13,453 bases of DNA. Source: an uncultured Clostridia bacterium. GTDB taxonomy: Bacteria; Bacillota; Clostridia; TANB77; CAG-508. Under the pieces are notes generated by a model, which was not told the DNA's origin, made no database searches, and was given only the letters and a program-made list of their open reading frames with translations. The DNA lies in assembly GCA_934154445.1 (NCBI GenBank), contig CAKPGC010000021.1:1-13453 (forward strand), read 5' to 3'. Of this stretch, positions 1 through 4,588 are shown one piece after another (position 1 is the first letter of the stretch; every line of letters starts with the position of its first letter). Position numbers and translations under genes: made by a program.

Positions 1-64
1 CCGAGCTAATGGTTTATTAAATCTTTATATCGGCAAAACCACGTTTGTGGATTTGTCATTTCCT
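1..64 (-). promoter_or_regulatory. 5' leader of a leftward transcript, unassigned
   Basis: This stretch lies downstream of the leftward promoter and has no start codon with a convincing ribosome site. On the minus strand it can fold CCAC-AAAC-GTGG (plus positions 38-49), and GCCGA near 33 could pair with TCGG at the window edge. The length and hairpins would fit an untranslated leader such as a riboswitch, but I could not match it to any known class. It is cut by the window edge. Confidence 0.3.
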
Positions 65-70
65 ATATTT

Positions 71-100
71 ATTATAAGCTATTTAAGAGTAAAAAGTCAA
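71..100 (-). promoter_or_regulatory. Leftward sigma-A-type promoter
   Basis: Read on the minus strand, a -35 box TTGACT (95-100) and a -10 box TATAAT (71-76) are separated by 18 bases, close to the vegetative consensus. Transcription would start near position 64 and run left out of the window, so the regulated gene is not visible. Confidence 0.7.
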
Positions 101-369
101 TAAATATGTGATAAATTTACTATTTTTTTATTTAGCATTATGGATTATAATAGATTATGGAAGAATACTTAAAAAAATTGGACAAGTTTGGTTTTCTATA
201 GTTTAAGACACTATTGAAATAATCGTGGCTTAAACATGAAAAAATGATAAGAGATAATTTTTATTTTAAGAAAAAATATGATAAAGTTTGAATACTTAAA
301 CGTAAAGTGAGAGTCTGATAATTGACTCTCACTTTACTAACGGTTGATATTGAACCTTAAAGAATTTAA
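101..369. other. Non-coding stretch with inverted repeats
   Basis: No credible gene is visible here on either strand. It contains an 11-base imperfect inverted repeat at 201-211 and 225-235 (one mismatch, arms starting GTTTAAG), two copies of the direct repeat GAATACTTAAA (near 165 and 290), and the strong hairpin at 302-337 listed separately. It separates two leftward transcription units. Confidence 0.5.
302..337 (-). terminator. Hairpin ending the leftward small-gene operon
   Basis: A perfect 14-base inverted repeat (302-315 and 324-337, arm GTAAAGTGAGAGTC) with an 8-base loop lies 32 bases past the stop codon of the leftward gene ending at 370. Its position fits a transcription terminator. 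The downstream U-run is weak on the minus strand, so it may instead protect the 3' end or serve as a protein-binding dyad. Confidence 0.55.
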
Positions 370-579
370 TTAAATATCTAAAAGATTAAAATTTTTTATT
401 ACTTCATCAATGGAAATTTCATCTTGATCTAAAAATTTTCCATAAATAAAGTTGCTTTCGCAAAAAGATTTTGGCATATTTTCTTTTTGTTTTCTTGTAA
501 AAATAGCTAAAACTATTCCAACAAATATTCCAAAGAATATAATACCAATACAAAGTATAATAAAAGGTAAAGTGCTCAT
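370..579 (-). CDS. Small single-pass membrane protein, unknown
   Basis: A 69-residue protein. Residues 4-28 form one very hydrophobic helix, followed by a basic RKQK stop-transfer signal and a polar, acidic C-terminal tail of about 40 residues. This predicts N-out/C-in insertion with a cytoplasmic tail. A clear ribosome site (AAGGAGG, plus positions 586-592) precedes the ATG by about six bases, which is the main evidence that this short frame is real. It is second in a leftward two-gene unit behind the 616-822 gene, 36 bases downstream of it, and a strong hairpin follows at 302-337. I do not recognise the family. Its place in the accessory segment suggests it belongs to the mobile element rather than the core chromosome. 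Confidence 0.65.
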   Translation of the reverse strand: MSTLPFIILCIGIIFFGIFVGIVLAIFTRKQKENMPKSFCESNFIYGKFLDQDEISIDEVIKNFNLLDI

Positions 580-615
580 TTTCGTCCTCCTTAAAAATGT
601 TTATAGGTTACTGTC

Positions 616-822
616 TTATTTTACAATATCATCTTTAAAATTAGCACGCGCCATATTAAAGCAATTCGTATTTTGACTAGTCTTTTCTCGAATAGCTCTA
701 TCTAACTCTTCCATTTTAGCAGATGATACTACAATTCTTGCTTTAGGTGGTGTATGAGATACAGCTGACATATAATTTAGTTTTACCTTCTTTATAGGTA
801 TGTTGTTTTCCTTTTCTGACAT
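616..822 (-). CDS. Small soluble hypothetical protein
   Basis: A 68-residue polar protein without a membrane segment. It has a basic N-terminal third (IPIKKVKLNY), a central helix-forming stretch around MEELDRAIREK and a single cysteine near residue 54 (NTNCFNMARANF). A strong ribosome site (GAAGGAGG, plus positions 829-836) lies at proper spacing from the ATG, and a well-formed leftward promoter is about 105 bases upstream (927-955). It is the first gene of a leftward two-gene unit with the membrane protein at 370-579. No family is recognised. Small basic proteins next to a serine recombinase are sometimes directionality factors or element regulators, but nothing here shows that directly. 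Confidence 0.65.
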   Translation of the reverse strand: MSEKENNIPIKKVKLNYMSAVSHTPPKARIVVSSAKMEELDRAIREKTSQNTNCFNMARANFKDDIVK

Positions 823-926
823 ATTTTTCCTCCTTCAATATTAATTGAGATGTTTATTAGTTTCTTTATGATTAACTCCATATGGAGGTTTTAAAAATTA
901 ATAGCTCTTTGGCTAAATTTATGTGA

Positions 927-955
927 ATTATATCATGCTTTTGCATAAAATTCAA
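927..955 (-). promoter_or_regulatory. Promoter of the leftward two-gene unit
   Basis: On the minus strand, TTGAAT (950-955) and a perfect TATAAT (927-932) are spaced by 17 bases. It directs transcription toward the genes at 822 and 579. It lies back to back with a rightward promoter at 965-993, with only nine bases between the two -35 boxes. Confidence 0.75.
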
Positions 956-964
956 CTGAAACTC

Positions 965-993
965 TTGATTTAGTAAATAAAAAAGTGAATAAT
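965..993 (+). promoter_or_regulatory. Rightward promoter divergent from 927-955
   Basis: TTGATT (965-970) and AATAAT (988-993) are 17 bases apart. Transcription would start near 1000 and run through a hairpin and an 11-codon reading frame. It is a weaker match than its leftward partner. Confidence 0.5.
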
Positions 994-1053
994 GAATATA
1001 CTAGGTTAGAAACGAGCCTTTAGTTATACTATAAACGAGTTTCCAGAAAAATT

Positions 1054-1081
1054 ATAGGGAGTACTAGCAAGTATTCCCTAT
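1054..1081 (+). repeat. Hairpin before the 11-codon frame
   Basis: Arms 1054-1064 and 1071-1081 (ATAGGGAGTAC against GTATTCCCTAT) pair over 11 positions with one G-U and a six-base loop. It ends about ten bases before a strong ribosome site (GGAGGTG, 1092-1098), so in RNA it could influence access to that site; as DNA it could be a protein-binding dyad. Confidence 0.5.
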
Positions 1082-1101
1082 ATTTGTAAATGGAGGTGTG
1101 C

Positions 1102-1137
1102 ATGAAAAACAATAAAATATCAGAACTAAAATGTTAG
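1102..1137 (+). CDS. 11-codon reading frame, possible leader peptide
   Basis: The frame encodes MKNNKISELKC and ends in TAG. It is preceded by a near-perfect ribosome site (TGGAGGTG) at correct spacing and lies about 100 bases downstream of a promoter. An 11-base stem with one mismatch follows immediately (1139-1149 with 1160-1170). The order hairpin, strong ribosome site, tiny ORF, hairpin resembles a leader-peptide arrangement. It may equally be the intact start of a decayed gene. No known leader peptide is recognised. Confidence 0.35.
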   Translation: MKNNKISELKC

Positions 1138-1194
1138 AAACACAAATTTCATTTTTTTCAAATCTGTGTTACCATCAAAATTATTCTAAAGTCA

Positions 1195-1223
1195 TTGACA
1201 TTAACAAAGAATGAAAATATAAT
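1195..1223 (+). promoter_or_regulatory. Perfect consensus sigma-A promoter
   Basis: TTGACA (1195-1200), a 17-base spacer and TATAAT (1218-1223) match the vegetative consensus at every position, the best promoter in the window. Transcription should start near 1230. The first terminator hairpin follows only about 70 bases later, so the promoter drives either a short RNA or an attenuated leader for the genes at 1407 and 1583. Confidence 0.85.
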
Positions 1224-1229
1224 ACAAAT

Positions 1230-1325
1230 AAATATATTTACGAAAGCAAATCTATGAAACAACTATGAACAAAAATTGTAAACACATTTTGAACCAAAGT
1301 ACTACTTAAAAAGTAGTGTTTTTAT
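1230..1325 (+). ncRNA. Candidate ~95-nt small RNA or attenuated leader
   Basis: The segment is bounded by a perfect promoter (1195-1223) and a hairpin with a U-run (1301-1325) and contains no reading frame with a ribosome site. It carries near-repeats of CTATGAA around 1250 and 1263. It could be an independent small RNA of the element, for example acting on the leftward operon or on recombinase mRNA, or the 5' leader of the recombinase transcript. I cannot assign it to a known RNA family. Confidence 0.45.
1301..1325 (+). terminator. Rho-independent terminator 1 (tandem)
   Basis: ACTACTT (1301-1307) pairs perfectly with AAGTAGT (1311-1317) around a three-base loop and is followed by GTTTTTATT. 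The stem is short and AU-rich. It overlaps a 13-base segment complementary to terminator 2. Confidence 0.6.
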
Positions 1326-1340
1326 TATAAATATAACTAT

Positions 1341-1370
1341 AAAAAATCTACTTTTTAAGTGGATTTTTTA
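1341..1370 (+). terminator. Rho-independent terminator 2 (tandem)
   Basis: Arms 1341-1353 and 1357-1369 pair over 13 positions with one G-U. The upstream arm begins with an A-run and the downstream arm ends in six Ts, with more Ts after. This is a classic terminator that would block reading from the strong promoter at 1195 into the ORF at 1407 unless the RNA refolds. Confidence 0.7.
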
Positions 1371-1406
1371 TTTTTACCTTAATATATATTAATAGAGGTG
1401 GCTTTA

Positions 1407-1544
1407 ATGGAAGAAAAAATAAAAGAAACATATACCAAAGATGGAAAAACTTTAACAGAGCTAATGCAAGAATGGATAAATGAAAATACATCAATTTTAT
1501 ATTGTAATTATGAAGAAAAAAATATAAAATATCAATGTAGATAA
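1407..1544 (+). CDS. 45-residue hypothetical protein before the recombinase
   Basis: The frame starts at ATG with a ribosome site (AGAGGTGG, 1394-1401) and ends 38 bases before the recombinase start. The product begins MEEKIKETYTKDGKTLTEL and is polar, with a helix-prone centre (LTELMQEWINE) and two cysteines near the C-terminus. There is no membrane segment. Because it lies between an attenuator-like region and the recombinase it is probably co-transcribed with it, and may help control recombination. No family is recognised and the reading frame is short, so confidence rests on the ribosome site and position. Confidence 0.55.
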   Translation: MEEKIKETYTKDGKTLTELMQEWINENTSILYCNYEEKNIKYQCR

Positions 1545-1582
1545 GTAGTTATTAAAGATAACTCTAAGACAAGGAGGTAATA

Positions 1583-3181
1583 ATGCAAGAGTTATATAAT
1601 AACTATTTTAACATAGCAAATGAACAAATATGGAAAGTTGCAATATATGCTAGACTATCAAGAGAAGATGAAAAGGATGAAAACTATAAAGGACAATCTG
1701 AAAGTATTGAAAATCAAATTAAATATTTAAAATCTATAATTACCACTAAAGGATGGATTTTAGCTGATATTTATAAAGATGATGGATACACAGGAACTAA
1801 CTTTGATAGACCAGATTTTAAAAGGATGTTAGATGACATAGATAACAAAAAAATAAATCTAGTAATAACAAAAGATTTATCAAGGCTTGGAAGAGATTAC
1901 ATAGAAACTGGAAGATATATTGAAAAGATATTTCCATCAAAAAATATTAGATATATTGCAGTAAATGACAATATAGATACATTTGACAAAAGAAATTCCA
2001 ATAATGATATGACACCATTTAAAGCAGTAATAAATGATATGTATGCAAAAGATACTTCAAACAAAGTAAGGTCCACTATACTTACAAAAGCTATAGCAGG
2101 AGAATGTATAAAAGCATTTTTGCCTTATGGTTATAAAAAAGACAAAATAGATAAAAATAAAATATTAGTTGATGAAAATGTAGCTGAAAATGTAAAGTTG
2201 ATATTTAATTTATATAAAACTGGAAAATCAAAAACTGAAATAGCTAAAAAATTAAATGAATTAGAAATTTCAACACCTCTAAAATACAAAAAGGAAACAA
2301 CAAATTACTATAACCCAAATTCAAATGCAACTTATAAATGGAACAGCACAGTTATAAATAAAATATTGAGAAACCCTATTTATACAGGAGATTTAGTTCA
2401 ATTACAATATAACAAAGTAAATTATAAAATAAAAAAAATTACAAAAGTTCCTAAAGAAGAACAAATTATAATTTCAAATAATCATGAAGCTATTATAGAT
2501 AAAAACACATTTAACATTGTTCAGGAAATGCTTGATAAACAGACAAATGAGTGGAACTATTCTAATAGAAAAAATCATTTATTAACAGGGATTGTTTTTT
2601 GTAAATGTGGTAATAGAATTACATACAGCAAGAATCATGGAAAAGCTTTTAGATGTGTTTGTTCTAGTTATAAAAAATATGGAAACAAGTTTTGTTCTAA
2701 TATTCATTTAAAAGAAGCAGAACTTTTAGAAATGGTTGAAAGTTCATTAAAGAAAAATGTAAATACATATTTAAATTTAAAAGATTTACAGTATCCTTTA
2801 ATAAAGACAAAAGATAATAAAGCACAAGAATTATCAAAATTATCTAAAATGAAAGAAGAAATTAATAAAACAATCACTAATTTATATGAAGATAAGATAT
2901 CTTCTACTATTTCGCTTGAGACATTTAAAATTCTAATTAAAAAATATGAAAAACAGAAAAAGGAATTAGATATGAAAATATCATCAATTTCTAAATTCAA
3001 TGAAAATATACAAGATTTAAAATTAAATCATAAGCAATTAGAAGATATAATGAAACAACTGATAAAATTTGAGACCATAAATGAAGAAAATAAAAGTCTA
3101 GTTTTTAAATTTATAGATAAAATTATAATAGATGATAATAAAATTACTATAAAATATAAATTTAATAATTTAGAGTTATGA
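1583..3181 (+). CDS. Large serine recombinase (integrase)
   Basis: A 532-residue large serine recombinase of the kind that integrates and excises mobile elements by double-strand cleavage at att sites. The catalytic domain (about 17-160) has the nucleophile Ser26 in YARLS and the arginine motif KDLSRLGRDY at about 97-106. A recombinase DNA-binding domain follows (about 180-300, with TPFKAV and NPIYTG blocks), then a zinc ribbon with CKCGN and RCVCSSY cysteines (about 345-375), and a lysine/glutamate-rich coiled coil (about 420-490). All family hallmarks are present and the length is typical, so it looks functional. A strong ribosome site (AGGAGG) lies six bases before the ATG. Its stop codon abuts the 3' remnant of cotJB, the position expected for an integrase gene next to its attachment site. 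Its very AT-rich codons contrast with that GC-richer remnant. Confidence 0.95.
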   Translation: MQELYNNYFNIANEQIWKVAIYARLSREDEKDENYKGQSESIENQIKYLKSIITTKGWILADIYKDDGYTGTNFDRPDFKRMLDDIDNKKINLVITKDLSRLGRDYIETGRYIEKIFPSKNIRYIAVNDNIDTFDKRNSNNDMTPFKAVINDMYAKDTSNKVRSTILTKAIAGECIKAFLPYGYKKDKIDKNKILVDENVAENVKLIFNLYKTGKSKTEIAKKLNELEISTPLKYKKETTNYYNPNSNATYKWNSTVINKILRNPIYTGDLVQLQYNKVNYKIKKITKVPKEEQIIISNNHEAIIDKNTFNIVQEMLDKQTNEWNYSNRKNHLLTGIVFCKCGNRITYSKNHGKAFRCVCSSYKKYGNKFCSNIHLKEAELLEMVESSLKKNVNTYLNLKDLQYPLIKTKDNKAQELSKLSKMKEEINKTITNLYEDKISSTISLETFKILIKKYEKQKKELDMKISSISKFNENIQDLKLNHKQLEDIMKQLIKFETINEENKSLVFKFIDKIIIDDNKITIKYKFNNLEL

Positions 3182-3182
3182 T

Positions 3183-3230
3183 TCCCCCGCAAAGAACCAA
3201 GGGTGGCCTTGGGAAGGAGGAATGAACTAA
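3183..3230 (+). pseudogene. cotJB: 3' remnant of cotJB (last 15 codons)
   Basis: In the third frame after the recombinase stop, codons read SPAKNQGWPWEGGMN and then TAA. The tryptophan-proline-rich end (WPWE plus a few residues) is the typical C-terminus of CotJB spore-coat proteins, and cotJB is the usual gene directly before cotJC. Its TAA overlaps the cotJC ATG (TAATG), a translational-coupling arrangement that would be pointless unless cotJB once ran into it. A normal CotJB has roughly 80-90 residues; the upstream 70 or so are absent and replaced by recombinase sequence. It is either truly lost, or split and rejoined on excision of the element. Confidence 0.75.
3197..3212. repeat. Dyad near the element junction
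   Basis: CCAAGG and CCTTGG flank GTGG in a perfect six-base dyad. It is in the GC-richest spot of the region, just inside the cotJB remnant. It could be part of the recombinase attachment site, since those are imperfect dyads, but it also encodes conserved CotJB residues and may be fortuitous. Confidence 0.25.
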
Positions 3231-3844
3231 TGTGGACTTATAATAAAACATTACAATATCCAATTAATATAAAATGTCCAGATCCAAGATTGGCAAAGGT
3301 AATAATATCACAATATGGTGGACCAGACGGAGAACTTGCAGCATCTCTAAGATATTTATCTCAAAGATTTGGTATGCCTGACCAAAATGCAAAAGCTATA
3401 TTAAATGACATTGGTACAGAAGAATTAGCTCACCTTGAGATGGTAGGAACAATAGTACACCAATTAACAAGAGGAGCATCTATAGAAGAAATAGAAAAAG
3501 CAGGATTAGCACCATATTATACAGATCATGGAGTTGATGTATATCCACAATCAGCAGCAGGAGTACCATTTGACGCTACATGTTTAGCTTGCAAAGGAGA
3601 TCCAATTGCAAATTTACAAGAAGACTTGGCAGCAGAACAAAAAGCAAGAGCAACTTATGAAAAATTAATAGACTTATGTAGAGATAATCCAGATGTTATT
3701 GACCCATTAAGATATTTAAGAGAAAGAGAAGTTGTTCATTTCCAAAGATTTGGAGAAGCATTAAGAGGAGTTCAAGATAAATTAGCAGAAAAGAAATTTT
3801 ATATGAATGATATGCAATCATACAAAAATAACTGTAATAACTAA
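3230..3844 (+). CDS. cotJC: Spore coat protein CotJC, manganese-catalase family
   Basis: A 204-residue member of the dimanganese catalase/CotJC family, a mother-cell coat protein thought to detoxify peroxide. It starts MWTYNKTLQYP, the family's typical N-terminus. Likely metal ligands are present: Glu35 in DGELAA, Glu65 and His68 in the first ExxH (TEELAH), Glu136 in AAEQKA, and Glu167 and His170 in the second ExxH (REREVVH). Length is normal for CotJC, shorter than true catalases. I chose ATG 3230 because of the ribosome site AAGGAGG (3214-3220), family alignment and the overlap with the cotJB stop; the upstream GTG at 3203 would add residues in the cotJB-coding stretch. No promoter is visible between the recombinase and this gene, so expression probably needed the cotJ promoter, now separated. 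A terminator follows. Confidence 0.95.
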   Translation: MWTYNKTLQYPINIKCPDPRLAKVIISQYGGPDGELAASLRYLSQRFGMPDQNAKAILNDIGTEELAHLEMVGTIVHQLTRGASIEEIEKAGLAPYYTDHGVDVYPQSAAGVPFDATCLACKGDPIANLQEDLAAEQKARATYEKLIDLCRDNPDVIDPLRYLREREVVHFQRFGEALRGVQDKLAEKKFYMNDMQSYKNNCNN

Positions 3845-3845
3845 G

Positions 3846-3880
3846 AATAAAAGAGGAATTTTCTTAATTCCTCTTTTATT
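3846..3880 (+). terminator. Terminator after cotJC
   Basis: A perfect 15-base inverted repeat (3846-3860 and 3866-3880) with a five-base loop. The 3' arm contains TTTTATT. It begins two bases after the cotJC stop codon. Confidence 0.9.
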
Positions 3881-3894
3881 ATGATACAAAAAGT

Positions 3895-3923
3895 TTGACT
3901 TTACATAATAAAGGTGATATAAT
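3895..3923 (+). promoter_or_regulatory. Promoter of the 3965 gene
   Basis: TTGACT (3895-3900) and TATAAT (3918-3923) are spaced by 17 bases. It lies between the cotJC terminator and the next start codon, with a predicted 5' leader of about 35 bases ending in GGAGG. Confidence 0.85.
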
Positions 3924-3964
3924 ATTTAAGCACTATATAAAATATATTTATAGGAGGGATTAAA

Positions 3965-4444
3965 ATGTTACAACATTCAGGTAAGGTTTTCTTCAGAGTA
4001 TCAACAATCGACAGAGTAGAAGGACAAAATCCCAAAGTCTATCTTGATATATTTGAGAGAGACAGTCAGCGGTTAATTGGCCAGATGAGATTTAACTTTG
4101 ATCCAACATATTCAAAGAAAAAGGAAGATATCCGTATGGCATTTGATGTTTTAAAAACATCAATGATATCACCGGTTAATGGTGGTTCACAAATGCTGGA
4201 AGATATAATTGTTGGAGGAATTTTATGGGTGATTAAAGATAACCATTATACATATCCGTTTGTACCAAATGTATATATGGTAGTTCACTCTTATGCACAA
4301 GATGAGCCCGCAATGAAAGATATTAATCACAAAATTTTTGAGATTTTGGGAAATATTGGGGCTAAGCATGAAAATAACATGGTTAAAATATCTGAAAAAG
4401 ACATTAGATTTGACTATGTCGCTCGAATAATTAATCGCTATTAG
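3965..4444 (+). CDS. Hypothetical protein, monocistronic
   Basis: A 159-residue protein of alternating strand- and helix-like segments. Its N-terminal half is strand-rich with a basic patch (FFRVSTIDRVEG, VYLDIFERDSQRLIGQMRF), a hydrophobic helix or strand lies at about 78-91 (LEDIIVGGILWVI), and an aromatic stretch at about 94-108 (HYTYPFVPNVYMVVHS). No signal peptide, membrane anchor or catalytic motif stands out, so it is probably cytoplasmic. It has its own consensus promoter, a strong ribosome site (AGGAGGG) and a terminator, so it is a stand-alone unit. Codon use is odd: arginine is written as CGG, CGT, CGA and CGC, whereas the neighbouring genes use AGA almost exclusively, and CCG also occurs. 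That suggests a different origin or an expression-level difference. I do not recognise the family. Confidence 0.85.
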   Translation: MLQHSGKVFFRVSTIDRVEGQNPKVYLDIFERDSQRLIGQMRFNFDPTYSKKKEDIRMAFDVLKTSMISPVNGGSQMLEDIIVGGILWVIKDNHYTYPFVPNVYMVVHSYAQDEPAMKDINHKIFEILGNIGAKHENNMVKISEKDIRFDYVARIINRY

Positions 4445-4461
4445 TTAGATATTCTAACTAA
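4441..4461 (+). repeat. Hairpin at the 3965 gene stop
   Basis: TTAGTTAG (4441-4448) pairs perfectly with CTAACTAA (4454-4461) over a five-base loop and includes the TAG stop codon. It precedes the terminator at 4463-4494 and may stabilise the mRNA end. Confidence 0.5.
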
Positions 4462-4462
4462 T

Positions 4463-4494
4463 AAAGACCATAAACTTTATAGTTTATGGTCTTT
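4463..4494 (+). terminator. Terminator after the 3965 gene
   Basis: A perfect 13-base stem (4463-4475 and 4482-4494) with a six-base loop is followed by TTACTATATTTTG. The A-rich 5' flank and U-rich 3' arm make it potentially bidirectional. Confidence 0.85.
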
Positions 4495-4541
4495 TACTAT
4501 ATTTTGCATTCATAGAAAATAAAACTTAAATAAAAATCAAA

Positions 4542-4570
4542 TTGACAAAAATCTACATAAATATTACAAT
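4542..4570 (+). promoter_or_regulatory. Promoter of the glucosaminidase gene
   Basis: A perfect TTGACA (4542-4547) and TACAAT (4565-4570) are spaced by 17 bases. An overlapping TATAAT at 4570-4575 would be spaced too far. The ribosome site AGGTGAT (4577-4583) is close to the predicted start, giving a very short leader. Confidence 0.75.
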
Positions 4571-4588
4571 ATAATTAGGTGATAGTTA

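Larger units (their letters stand above)
1..3182. mobile_element. Right end of an integrated serine-recombinase element
   Basis: This is a partial element; its left end is outside the window. Support comes from the intact large serine recombinase, the small unrecognised genes and regulatory sites, and the sharp junction after 3181 where the coding sequence of the cotJB C-terminus begins without the rest of that gene. The exact border is uncertain by some 10-20 bases, because the cotJB frame stays open back to 3174 inside the recombinase 3' end. Whether the leftward genes at 370-822 and the leader at the edge belong to it is inferred from proximity. Confidence 0.6.

Noticed and set aside
25..50. 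Minus-strand CCGATAT resembling the -10 of a sigma-28 (flagellar) promoter
   Set aside because: No TAAA -35 box lies at the required 15-base distance, and the site falls inside a leader already served by a good sigma-A promoter.
452..676. 74-codon plus-strand frame opposite the leftward small genes
   Set aside because: It has no ribosome site and spans the junction of two minus-strand genes that both have strong ribosome sites.
1230..1300. Possible c-di-GMP-I riboswitch, suggested by CGAAAGCAAA in the leader
   Set aside because: The hallmark ACGCAAAGC segment and the paired tetraloop stem are absent, so the resemblance is only a short A-rich match.
3203..3229. Alternative upstream GTG start for cotJC giving nine extra residues
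   Set aside because: CotJC proteins begin at MW-Y-K-LQYP; ATG 3230 has a good ribosome site and overlaps the cotJB stop, and the added residues come from reading cotJB sequence in the wrong frame.
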